From DASXAQ01 sp036406615 (GTDB taxonomy: Bacteria > Actinomycetota > UBA4738), in assembly GCA_036406615.1 (NCBI GenBank), contig DASXAQ010000011.1:1-40603 (forward strand): a DNA stretch of 40,603 nt, in the 5' to 3' direction. Shown here piece after piece: positions 15,734 to 23,402 of this stretch. The position numbers and the translations under genes are program-made. The notes under the pieces were generated by a model. It was not told the DNA's origin, searched no databases, and saw only the letters and a list, made by a program, of their open reading frames with translations. The number at the start of each line of letters is the position of its first letter. Position 1 is the first letter of the stretch.

Positions 15734-16663
15734 ATGGCGGAGGTCATCCTCGTCGTCGACGACGACCCGGACGTGGCGCGATTCGTCGAAGTCAACCTGC
15801 GATCGGCGGGCTACGAGGTGCACGTGGCCACGGACGGCGAGATGGCGATCGAGAAGGCCACCGAGATCCGGCCGGACCTGGTGCTGCTCGACGTCATGAT
15901 GCCGAAGCTGGACGGCTTCGAGGTCGCGCAGCGGCTGCGTCGCGACCAGCGCACGTCGTCCTGCTCGATCATCATGCTGACCGCGAAAGCCCTGTCGGCC
16001 GACAAGGTGCTCGGCCTGTCCTCGGGCGCGGACGACTACATCATCAAGCCGTTCGATCCGGTGGAGCTGCTCGCCCGTGTGAAGGGCACGCTTCGACGTG
16101 CGCGGGAGATGCGCGCGCTGTCGCCGCTCACCGGCCTGCCCGGCAATATCCGCATCCAGGAGGAGATCCGCCGCCTTGTCTCCGAGAGCGAGCCGTTCGC
16201 GCTCCTGTATGCGGACCTCGACCACTTCAAGGCGTACAACGACCACTACGGCTTCGTGCGAGGCGACCGCGCCATCCAGGTCGTGGCGCGCCTGTCCATG
16301 GAGGTCGTCAACGAGATCGTCGGGCCGAACGCGTTCATCGGCCACGTCGGCGGGGACGACTTCATCATCATCGTGCCGCCGGAGCTGGCCGAGGTCGTGG
16401 CCAAGAGCCTCTGCGAGCGCTTCGACCAGCACGTGCCGCTGCTGTACGACCGGATCGACTCCGAGCGCGGCGCCATCGAGATCGAAGACCGCCAGGGCAA
16501 CCTCCGCCGGTTCCCGCTCCTGACGATCTCGATCGGGGTGGCCAGCACCGAGAACCGGCCGTTCGAGCATTTCGGCGAGGCCGTGGCCGTCGCGACCGAG
16601 ATGAAGCAGTTCGCCAAGCGCGAGCCGCGTTCCTCCTACGCGATGGACCGCCGCAAGGCGTAG
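15734..16663 (+). CDS. response regulator with GGDEF-like (GGDDF) output domain
   Basis: A 309-residue cytoplasmic signalling protein. Residues 1-118 form a receiver domain with the acidic pocket DDDPD, phospho-acceptor Asp53 in LLDVMMP and Lys105 in IIKPFDP. Residues from about 130 form a GGDEF-type domain starting with LSPLTGLPGNIRI and having YADLDHFKAYNDHYGF as the metal-binding segment. The signature is GGDDF (206-210) instead of GGDEF, in a VGGDDFIII context. The Glu to Asp change may lower or abolish cyclic di-GMP synthesis. No sensor kinase gene is nearby. It follows rpe by 4 nt, with GAGGGG as ribosome-binding site, so it is probably co-transcribed with rpe. Confidence 0.9.
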   Translation: MAEVILVVDDDPDVARFVEVNLRSAGYEVHVATDGEMAIEKATEIRPDLVLLDVMMPKLDGFEVAQRLRRDQRTSSCSIIMLTAKALSADKVLGLSSGADDYIIKPFDPVELLARVKGTLRRAREMRALSPLTGLPGNIRIQEEIRRLVSESEPFALLYADLDHFKAYNDHYGFVRGDRAIQVVARLSMEVVNEIVGPNAFIGHVGGDDFIIIVPPELAEVVAKSLCERFDQHVPLLYDRIDSERGAIEIEDRQGNLRRFPLLTISIGVASTENRPFEHFGEAVAVATEMKQFAKREPRSSYAMDRRKA

Positions 16664-16793
16664 CGCCGGTCCGAAATCCCTACCGAAAGGCCCGGTTCCC
16701 CCTCGACGGGGCCTGTGGTACCTTTTGTCACCTTTCCACTGGCCTGAATACGGCATGTCCTGGTCCCGGGTGGGACGCGAAGGGGGAACCGCG

Positions 16794-18242
16794 ATGCGCA
16801 CGAAGATCCTGAAGGGCGCCGGGGCGGCGCTGGCGGTGTCGGCCCTGCTCCTGACCCAGTCCGCGGCGGCGTCGACGGCGGCCGGACCCGGCAACTGGAG
16901 CCAGTACCTGCTGGGCCCCACCCACTCCTCGTTCCAGCGCGGGCAGACGGCGATCACGCCGGCCAACGCCGCCAGCATCGCGCCGGCGTGGGACGCGGCC
17001 CTGTTCCCCGACTCGCGCGCCGGCGCGCCGGCCCCCACGTGGCTCGCGAGCCCAACCGTGTACAAGGGCCGGATCTTCATCGGCGCGAACACCGGTGACT
17101 TCTACGCGTACGACCTGGCCACCGGCGCGCGGATCTGGAAGACGCCTCTCGGCTTCCAGACCACGCACACGTGTTCCGGCGAGGGCGTCGTCTCCACCGC
17201 CGCGGTCGCGCCGGACCCCGCGAACAACCGGCTCATGGTGTACGCGGCCGGCGGCGACGGCTTCCTGTACGCGATGTCCGCCAAGGACGGACGCATCCGC
17301 TGGAGCACGCAGATCGTCGACGACGGCGAGTCCCAGGGCGTGAACGCCGGGATGGTGTGGTCATCGCCGCTGCTGATCGACGGCAAGCTCTACATCGGCT
17401 TCTCCTCGAACTGCGACAACCCGCTGGTGCGCGGCGGGCTGAGTGAGGTCGACCAGTCCACGGGAGCGATCCTGGCCACGTACTACCCGGTGCCGGACGG
17501 CTCGATCGGCGGGGGGATCTGGAGCTCGGCCGCAACGGAGAGCGGGAACAGCGTGTTCGTCACAACGGGCAACGGGGACCCCGACGACCCGAACAATCAG
17601 GGCGACTCGGTGTCGATCGTCCGGCTGAACGGAACGACGCTCGCGAGGACGGACATCTGGACGGTGCCGCCGCCGCAGCTCGTCCAGGACTCCGACTTCG
17701 GCGGGTCGCCCACGCTGTTCACCGCGACGATCGACGGCACGCCGACGAAGATGGTCGGGGCGTGCAACAAGAACAGCATCTACTACGCCTGGAACCGAAA
17801 CGACCTCGCGGCCGGTCCCGTGTGGCAGGACCAGATCGGCACGCCGCACTCGCCCGGCGGGCAGTCGGGCCTGTGCCTGTCGGCCGCCGCGTGGGACGGC
17901 ACGCACCTGTTCGAGTCGGGACCGCAGACCATGATCGACGACGTCACGTACCGCGGCTCGATCCGCGAGATCGACCCGGCCACCGGCTCGTACCTCTGGG
18001 AGACCGGGCTGAGCGGTGGGATCCTGACGAGCCCGGCATTGGACGGCGCCGGCGTGCTGGCGGTCGGCAGCTGGGACTTCGTCAACCCGAACGAGGTGTG
18101 GCTCCTCGATGCCAGCAACGGCGAGGTCTTGACGCAGATCGACCTGGGGACCAGCCAGCTGTTCTCGCAGCCGGTGTTCGCCGGGAACTACCTGCTCGTC
18201 GCGTCGCGATCCGCCGGGCTGATGGCGTACGCCACTCCCTGA
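16794..18242 (+). CDS. secreted PQQ-like beta-propeller protein
   Basis: A 482-residue protein with a signal peptide (MRTKILKGAG, then a hydrophobic stretch to about residue 26 ending QSAAAS). The rest consists of PQQ-type propeller blades, such as IFIGANTGDFYAYDLATGAR, YAAGGDGFLYAMSAKDGRIR and SIREIDPATGSYLWE. Local sequences such as GFSSNCDNPLVRGG resemble the polyvinyl-alcohol dehydrogenase type of quinoprotein. No CxxCH haem motif is present and I cannot confirm cofactor ligands, so it may be a non-enzymatic propeller. AGGGGGAACC precedes ATG 16794; an earlier in-frame ATG (16755) would spoil the signal peptide. First of three secreted propellers in a row. Confidence 0.85.
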   Translation: MRTKILKGAGAALAVSALLLTQSAAASTAAGPGNWSQYLLGPTHSSFQRGQTAITPANAASIAPAWDAALFPDSRAGAPAPTWLASPTVYKGRIFIGANTGDFYAYDLATGARIWKTPLGFQTTHTCSGEGVVSTAAVAPDPANNRLMVYAAGGDGFLYAMSAKDGRIRWSTQIVDDGESQGVNAGMVWSSPLLIDGKLYIGFSSNCDNPLVRGGLSEVDQSTGAILATYYPVPDGSIGGGIWSSAATESGNSVFVTTGNGDPDDPNNQGDSVSIVRLNGTTLARTDIWTVPPPQLVQDSDFGGSPTLFTATIDGTPTKMVGACNKNSIYYAWNRNDLAAGPVWQDQIGTPHSPGGQSGLCLSAAAWDGTHLFESGPQTMIDDVTYRGSIREIDPATGSYLWETGLSGGILTSPALDGAGVLAVGSWDFVNPNEVWLLDASNGEVLTQIDLGTSQLFSQPVFAGNYLLVASRSAGLMAYATP

Positions 18243-18522
18243 TCCGCCGCGTGTTTGAGGTCGTGCGCGCGCACGCGCGCTGACGGTCGCGTACCGCGCA
18301 TCCTCCCGCGCGTTGTGCGCAACGAATCGCGGCCGCAAGATTCGTCTCGCGCACGTCGCGATATGACGCGATCGCACGATCGGGTGCAGGTGCGCAGGTG
18401 AGATGCGCGCGAGCGAACGATGCCTACGCATTGCGTGCGTTCGTATCGCGAACGAAACGCGAACGGTAGCTTGCAAACGCCACGGCGAATCGTGATAGCT
18501 TGGCGCGCAACCCAGCGTTGCC
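18243..18522. other. intergenic region dense in short inverted repeats
   Basis: This 280-nt gap has no convincing gene. It is visibly less GC-biased than its surroundings and packed with short palindromes: GTGCGCGCGCAC (18263-18274), ACGAATC/GATTCGT (18322-18328 with 18339-18345), TCGCG/CGCGA (18356-18360 with 18367-18371), and the repeated octamer CGCGAACG near 18447 and 18457. The first palindrome may end transcription of the PQQ-like gene. The rest may be operators or a structured leader for the next gene. Confidence 0.45.
18471..18501 (+). promoter_or_regulatory. candidate promoter of the Asp-box propeller gene
   Basis: TTGCAA (18471-18476) and TAGCTT (18496-18501) are spaced by 19 nt and lie about 20 nt before the ATG at 18523. 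The same TAGCTTG -10 sequence occurs in the promoter of the neighbouring minus-strand Kelch-GH5 gene. There is no Shine-Dalgarno sequence. Confidence 0.4.
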
Positions 18523-19626
18523 ATGCTGAACTCCCACCCACGCATCCGACCCGCGCTTTGCTATGGGCGAACGCTGTCGCGTGGCGCGGCGCTGCCGCTG
18601 ATCGCGCTGTCGTTGCTGGTCATCCCGCTGCCCGCGCATGCGAGTGGATCCGTCGGCGAACAGGATCCGTCCGGCGTCGACGTCATCATGAGCAGGACGG
18701 TTGGGTTGTGGTCCGGCGGCGCTTCGCGCATGCCCGACGGAACGTGGATGGTGGTGTACGAGGAACGCGTGGGCGGCACGAGCCCGCGCATCTACTACCG
18801 GACGACGTCCGACCTGATGGGCACCTACAGCTCACAGACGTGGATGGCCGGCGGCCCCAACGATCCGGTGAACCCGGGCGACCCCGCGTTCGATCCCGGC
18901 GTCGCGCAACTGCCCGACGGCACGATGCTGGTTTCGTACCACAACTGGCACGGCATCTACGCGATGCAGCGATTGCTGAACGGAGCGCTGACCGTTCCGG
19001 TCGTCGCCGCGTACGACGGACCGGGGACCGCCGAGGCCACGCTCAACGAGCAGTCCGGCCAGATCCTGGCCGCGTACAACTTCCGCATCGTTCCCGGCAC
19101 GCATTCGATCCACGTGCGCCAGGTGCTCCAGCCGACGGTCTGGTCGCCTCCCGTCGTGGGAGGCGGCCCCACGGGCAACGGCCCGAGCGGAAGCCAGATC
19201 CGCGCCACGCTGGCCGCCACCGGCACCGGAAACAGCCGCCTGTTGCTCGTCTGGGCGAAGCCCACCAACCCCGTGGGAGGCACCCGGAGCCTGTGGGGCG
19301 CGATCTCCACGGACGGCGGTGACTCGTGGGGCGCGCCCTTCTTCATCGCCTCGCGGGAGGGCGTGGACATCGCCAACCCCTTCGTCGTGCGGTACCAGGA
19401 CCGGATGTGGGTGTACTTCGCCCAGGTGGGGGACGGCGCGTCGCTCGGCGTCGTGTCGTCCTCGGACGGGGGAGACACCTGGTCGCGCCCGACCGACGTC
19501 GACCTGCCCAAGGGCGTCTACGGGGTGGGGCGTCCGGTCATGGAGGTGCAGGGCAACGACCTGATCTGCTTCTGCAACTGGGTCGACGGGCTCGGGACCT
19601 GGTACCTCGGAACGTTCCAGGTGTAG
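18523..19626 (+). CDS. secreted Asp-box (BNR) six-bladed propeller, sialidase-like fold
   Basis: A 367-residue exported protein. The N-terminus has a basic region (residues 1-20), a hydrophobic core (about 22-36) and a likely signal peptidase site after PAHA (residue 40). Asp-box repeats typical of the sialidase fold are clear: STDGGDSWGAP near 262-272 and SSDGGDTWSRP near 313-323. Weaker blades with MPDGTWMVVYEE and LPDGTMLVSYHN lie upstream. The FRIP arginine motif of true sialidases is not seen, so catalytic activity is uncertain. It may bind or cleave an extracellular glycan. It ends 12 nt from the convergent Kelch-GH5 gene. Confidence 0.8.
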   Translation: MLNSHPRIRPALCYGRTLSRGAALPLIALSLLVIPLPAHASGSVGEQDPSGVDVIMSRTVGLWSGGASRMPDGTWMVVYEERVGGTSPRIYYRTTSDLMGTYSSQTWMAGGPNDPVNPGDPAFDPGVAQLPDGTMLVSYHNWHGIYAMQRLLNGALTVPVVAAYDGPGTAEATLNEQSGQILAAYNFRIVPGTHSIHVRQVLQPTVWSPPVVGGGPTGNGPSGSQIRATLAATGTGNSRLLLVWAKPTNPVGGTRSLWGAISTDGGDSWGAPFFIASREGVDIANPFVVRYQDRMWVYFAQVGDGASLGVVSSSDGGDTWSRPTDVDLPKGVYGVGRPVMEVQGNDLICFCNWVDGLGTWYLGTFQV

Positions 19627-19638
19627 GTCGCGGCGCGG

Positions 19639-21924
19639 TCAGATCGCCTGCTGGACCAGGGACTCCCACGGCTGGCCGAGGAACCCGAAACGGCCGCTGT
19701 CGGCCGTCCACGACAACCCGAGGTAGTTCGGCGCGGCGAGCTCGGTCGCGTAGCACCACCACACGCCCTCGTCCGTGCCGGGGTCGCCGAGCTCCCCGAC
19801 GACGACCGGGATGCCGTACGGCTCCAACGACTGCACGCGGCTCTGCAGGTACCGCACGACCTCGAACGTCGACCCGATGTACGGCCACTGCCCGCCGGCG
19901 GCTCCGGTCGCCACGTGCGAGTACAGGCTGCCGAGGGCCTCGTCGTAGGTCTGCGACCGCGGGTTGAGCAGGTCCAGGCCGACGCCCCAGCGCGCGCCGA
20001 AGTACTCGTGCAGGTCGAACGCGACGTTGCCCAGGTCCTCGAACTGCTGCAACTGCGAGCCCGCGAACATCAGCCCGGGCCCGTAGTCCTCGCGCGTCGT
20101 GAAGAACAGCACGTGCGACGGGTCAACGGCGCGGATCGACTGCGCGAACGAGTACTGCGCGCCCAGGATGCTGGTCGTGGTCGACTGCGCGTTGGGGAGC
20201 AGGCCGGGGTTGGGCTCGTTCTGGATCTCGTAGCCGGCGATCCCGGGCTCGTCCATGGTCTCGCTCGCGACGTGTTGCCACATGTCGGCGAAGAACTGCA
20301 TGCGCATGCTGTCGCTCCAGAAGTCCGCGCACGCTTCCTGCTTGCCCTGCGGCGTCTGCGGGTACGTGGTGTTCTTCGAGTTGTACTGGGCCTGCGTCGT
20401 CCACAGGGGCCAGACGCGGAAGTACCCGCAGTCCCTCGTCGAGGAGCAGCCGTGCATGTCCAGGATGGTGTACAGCCCGTCGTCGGACGCCTGACGGATG
20501 TACGTGATGATCGACTGGATGTACGTCTCGTTGTATGAGTGCACCCACTGTCCGCCGACCAACTGCGGTGGGTTGGGTTCGATCTCCGCGTAGTGGATCC
20601 GCAGGCGGATCAGGTTCATCCCGAGCGCCGCGTACGACGCGATCGTGGACGACGCGGGCACCAGGTCGTTGCCGCCCTTGAAGATGATGGGGTCGCCGTC
20701 GACGAAGAACTGGTTGTCGTGCGCCGTGACCACGCCGGTCGCCGGGCCGGTCGGCGGGTCGTAGGGATCCGGGGCGGGCCCCGGGAACCCCGGGTTGATC
20801 AGCGTGCCCTGGTTCCCCGTCGGCGTCGGCGGGCTGCCCTTGTAGAACCACGTGTCCGAGAAGCCGACCTTGCCGTTCTGGTTCGGCGAGATGCCGGCGA
20901 AGAGCATGAGGGCCCCGGAGCCGTACGTGGGGTTCCAGACCAGTGAGCCGTCCAGGCGACCGCTCGGCCAGGAGCCCGAGCGCGGGATCTGCACCCACTC
21001 GGTGCCGTTGACCAGGACCCAGAAGTCGCTGTCGCCCGAGTACTTCAGGCCGCCGAACAGCGCATCGCCGCCGAGCTGCGGGTCGTAGGCAAGGCGGAAC
21101 CGCTCGCGCGTCCCGAGCTTGTCGGCAAACGGCGGCGCCGCGACCCATTGCGCGGACGACATGTCGTCGCCCGTGAGGAACCAGCAGTCCGTGCCGCCGT
21201 CGCCGCCGGCCACCACGACGTCGCCGAGGGCGTCGTCGTACGTCATGCCGAAGAACGCCCTCGGGCCCATGGCGGCCGGGGCCGCGGGCCCGGGCGTCCA
21301 CTGAAGGGTGGCCGGCGTCGTGCCGGTCAGGAACCAGGTGTCGTCGAAGGGCTCCGCCCCGGAGCCGCCGAACAGCACGACGGCCCCGATGGACTTGTCG
21401 AAGGCCATCTCGGCGCCCGTCCGTCCGGCCAGGCCGGCCGGGGCGGCGGGCCCCTGCGTCCACGAGGTCCCGTCGAACAACCACGTCTCGTTTAGAGGCG
21501 GCCACGATGGCCCGGCCCCGCCGAACAGCACGAGGTCGCCCAGATCGGGGTCGAACGCCATCGCCGAGCCGCCGCGCGGGGTGAGCCCGGACGGGGCCGC
21601 CGGCCCCTGCGACCACTTCTTGGTGGTGTTGCTGAAGATCCAGGTCTCGTTGCTCCACGCCTCCGAGAGCTGCTTCGGCGAGCCGCCGAACGTCACGACG
21701 CCGTTGATCCGGGGGAAGTAGGAGGAGGCGGTGTCCCAGTGGGTCACGTACGGGTTCGGCAGGTTCGCACCCTGCTTCCAGCCCGCCGCGCCGCTCGCGG
21801 CCGACGCGCCGGCCACCGGCGCCACGGCGAGCGCGAACAACGCCAGAGCGAGGATCGCGACCCCCCTCCGGCGACCGATGGACCCGCTTGCGGTCGCCAC
21901 GTTCGTATTCGCCCCCCTGCGCAT
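19639..21924 (-). CDS. secreted Kelch propeller fused to a GH5-type glycoside hydrolase
   Basis: A 761-residue exported protein. A signal peptide covers about residues 1-43 (basic start, then VAILALALFALAVAPVAGA). Residues about 50-362 form Kelch-type blades with repeating units such as ETWLFDGTSWTQGPAAP and AFDPDLGDLVLFGG. A Pro/Gly linker (364-395) leads to a GH5-like TIM barrel. The barrel has the acid/base Glu570 in YEIQNEPNPG, HEYFG at 639-643 and the probable nucleophile Glu711 in PVVVGELGDPG. The family suggests a beta-glycan or glycolipid substrate, not specified further. The Kelch domain may bind carbohydrate or the cell surface. It is the only minus-strand gene in the window. Confidence 0.88.
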   Translation of the reverse strand: MRRGANTNVATASGSIGRRRGVAILALALFALAVAPVAGASAASGAAGWKQGANLPNPYVTHWDTASSYFPRINGVVTFGGSPKQLSEAWSNETWIFSNTTKKWSQGPAAPSGLTPRGGSAMAFDPDLGDLVLFGGAGPSWPPLNETWLFDGTSWTQGPAAPAGLAGRTGAEMAFDKSIGAVVLFGGSGAEPFDDTWFLTGTTPATLQWTPGPAAPAAMGPRAFFGMTYDDALGDVVVAGGDGGTDCWFLTGDDMSSAQWVAAPPFADKLGTRERFRLAYDPQLGGDALFGGLKYSGDSDFWVLVNGTEWVQIPRSGSWPSGRLDGSLVWNPTYGSGALMLFAGISPNQNGKVGFSDTWFYKGSPPTPTGNQGTLINPGFPGPAPDPYDPPTGPATGVVTAHDNQFFVDGDPIIFKGGNDLVPASSTIASYAALGMNLIRLRIHYAEIEPNPPQLVGGQWVHSYNETYIQSIITYIRQASDDGLYTILDMHGCSSTRDCGYFRVWPLWTTQAQYNSKNTTYPQTPQGKQEACADFWSDSMRMQFFADMWQHVASETMDEPGIAGYEIQNEPNPGLLPNAQSTTTSILGAQYSFAQSIRAVDPSHVLFFTTREDYGPGLMFAGSQLQQFEDLGNVAFDLHEYFGARWGVGLDLLNPRSQTYDEALGSLYSHVATGAAGGQWPYIGSTFEVVRYLQSRVQSLEPYGIPVVVGELGDPGTDEGVWWCYATELAAPNYLGLSWTADSGRFGFLGQPWESLVQQAI

Positions 21925-21953
21925 GGATCGAAGCCCCCGGACGAGGGTTGCTC

Positions 21954-21982
21954 AAGCTACCCGTATCGGGCGTGTGCGTCAA
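21954..21982 (-). promoter_or_regulatory. promoter of the Kelch-GH5 gene
   Basis: On the minus strand, TTGACG (21982-21977) and TAGCTT (21959-21954) are spaced by exactly 17 nt. Transcription would start about 22 nt before the ATG at 21924, whose leader carries a G-rich stretch. It is divergent from the FMN riboswitch promoter. Confidence 0.65.
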
Positions 21983-22026
21983 TTCCCGGCAGATCGCCCG
22001 CCGCGCGTGGCCGATGGGCCGGCTCC

Positions 22027-22032
22027 TATACT
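22027..22032 (+). promoter_or_regulatory. -10 of the riboflavin operon promoter
   Basis: TATACT (22027-22032) lies 11 nt before the first base of the FMN riboswitch P1 stem, so transcription would begin at about 22039, just ahead of the aptamer. No good -35 is visible at the right distance. Confidence 0.5.
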
Positions 22033-22043
22033 GATGCACGTAG

Positions 22044-22170
22044 CTCGTCTTCGGGGCGGGGCGAAAGTCCCCACCGGCGGTGAGAGTCCGCGACCCCCCG
22101 GCAGCCAGCCGGGGGTGGACCCGGCGCGATTCCGGGACCGACCGTGACAGTCGGGAAGGGAGAAGACGGG
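22044..22170 (+). ncRNA. FMN riboswitch (RFN element)
   Basis: The conserved core is complete: TCTTCGGGGCGGGGCGAAAG at the 5' side, CCCCACCGGCGGTGAGAGTC, the paired CCCCCGG/CCGGGGG arm, GATTCCGGGACCGACCGTGA, and CAGTCGGGAAGGGAGAAGAC at the 3' side. P1 is formed by CGTCTTC (22046-22052) with GAAGACG (22162-22168). Binding FMN should reduce expression of the rib genes downstream. No intrinsic terminator follows, so control is probably translational, through the hairpin at 22216-22247. Confidence 0.96.
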
Positions 22171-22215
22171 CGAGGTGGCGCGCGCTCGCGTGCCCTTCGC
22201 CTGCATCCCCACGCG

Positions 22216-22247
22216 CGGTCCCGTCCCGGGAAAGGATGGACGGACCG
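22216..22247 (+). promoter_or_regulatory. ribosome-binding-site hairpin before ribD (expression platform)
   Basis: CGGTCCCGTCC (22216-22226) pairs with GGACGGACCG (22238-22247), giving 10 base pairs with one bulged C. The 11-nt loop carries AAAGGA, and the stem ends on the base before ATG 22248. It could block ribosome entry in the FMN-bound state. Confidence 0.55.
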
Positions 22248-23402
22248 ATGGCCGGCGGGGTGCGCACGAACCGGGAGCCCGACCCGCGCGACGACACGGG
22301 TGCCGGGCACTCCGACGCCGAGTTCATGCGGCGCGCCCTCGCCCTGGCCGGCCACGGCCTCGGTTTGGCCTCCCCGAACCCCATGGTGGGCGCCGTCGTC
22401 GTTTCCGGCGGCTTGATCGTCGGCGAGGGCTGGCACGAGGGGCCCGGCACCGACCACGCCGAGATCGTGGCGCTGCGAGCCGCCGGCGAACGGGCCCGCG
22501 GCGCGACGCTGTACGTGACCCTCGAGCCGTGCAGCCACCACGGCCGCACGCCGCCCTGCGCGCCGGCCGTCGCCGCGGCGGGGGTGCGACGCGTCGTTGC
22601 GGCCGTCGAGGATCCCAACCCCCGCGTGGACGGCGCCGGCTTCCGGACCCTGCACGAAGCCGGCGTCGAGGTCGTCCGCGGCGTGCTCGAAGACGACGGC
22701 CGCGAGCTGATCCGCGGCTTCGCCACCGCCATGACCGAAGGACGTCCGTTCGTGATCGCGAAGCTGGCCGCGTCGCTGGACGGCAAGACCGCCGCGCGGG
22801 ACGGTTCGTCGCGGTGGATCACCGGTCCCGAGGCGCGCGAGGATGCGCATCGGCTCCGCGCGGCCGCCGACGCCGTCGTGGTGGGAGCGGGCACCGCGCT
22901 CGCCGACGACCCGTCGCTGACGGTTCGCCTCGACGGATACCGCGGGCGCCAGCCGCTGCGGGTGCTCCTGGACCGGTCGGGCCGGGTCCCGGCAACGGGT
23001 GCGCTGTTCGATGACGCGGCGCCGACCCTGGTCGCGACCTCCACCGCCGCTTCGCAGGCCCGCGTGCGGGAGTGGAGCGGACACGGCGCCGAGGTCATCG
23101 CGCTGGATGGGTCGGAGTCCCTGCGCAGTCTCATGACCCTGTTGTGCGAGGGGCGCCACCGGGTGCAGACCGTGCTGATCGAGGGCGGGCCGGCCGTCGC
23201 CGGGGCCGCGGTCGAACGGGGTCTCGTCGATCGGTTCGTCCTGTACCTGGCGCCGAAGCTGATCGGCGGCGATGCCGCCCCCGGCGTGCTGGGCGGCGAA
23301 GGCATCGTCACGGTCGCGGATGCGCGCGGTGTGACGATCCGATCCGTGGACCGCGTGGGCGAGGACGTGAAGGTGGTGGCCGATGTTCACCGGCATCGTT
23401 GA
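22248..23402 (+). CDS. ribD: bifunctional diaminohydroxyphosphoribosylaminopyrimidine deaminase / reductase
   Basis: A 384-residue enzyme for two steps of riboflavin synthesis. The N-terminal deaminase (about 23-165) binds zinc through His70 with Glu72 (DHAEIVAL) and the cysteines of EPCSHHGRTPPC (Cys95, Cys104). The C-terminal NADPH-dependent reductase (about 168-384) has RPFVIAKLAASLDGKTA, SSRWITGPEARE and AVVVGAGTALADDPSLTVR. ATG 22248 is preferred because AAAGGA lies about 11 nt upstream. ATG 22236 is also in frame but leaves no room for a ribosome-binding site. First gene of the rib operon; it overlaps ribE by 20 bp. Confidence 0.94.
   Translation: MAGGVRTNREPDPRDDTGAGHSDAEFMRRALALAGHGLGLASPNPMVGAVVVSGGLIVGEGWHEGPGTDHAEIVALRAAGERARGATLYVTLEPCSHHGRTPPCAPAVAAAGVRRVVAAVEDPNPRVDGAGFRTLHEAGVEVVRGVLEDDGRELIRGFATAMTEGRPFVIAKLAASLDGKTAARDGSSRWITGPEAREDAHRLRAAADAVVVGAGTALADDPSLTVRLDGYRGRQPLRVLLDRSGRVPATGALFDDAAPTLVATSTAASQARVREWSGHGAEVIALDGSESLRSLMTLLCEGRHRVQTVLIEGGPAVAGAAVERGLVDRFVLYLAPKLIGGDAAPGVLGGEGIVTVADARGVTIRSVDRVGEDVKVVADVHRHR

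Noticed and set aside
16794..18242. Calling the PQQ-like protein a haem-containing alcohol dehydrogenase
   Set aside because: No CxxCH motif and no certain PQQ ligands; the similarity is to propeller blades and a short PVA-dehydrogenase-like segment.
18523..19626. Calling the Asp-box protein an active sialidase
   Set aside because: Asp boxes are present but the FRIP arginine motif and the arginine triad were not recognised; only the fold is supported.
20123..23311. A 1062-codon open frame on the minus strand running across the Kelch-GH5, riboswitch and ribD regions
   Set aside because: It is an artefact of high GC content: arginine- and alanine-rich, without motifs, and it covers genes with clear families in other frames and a riboswitch.
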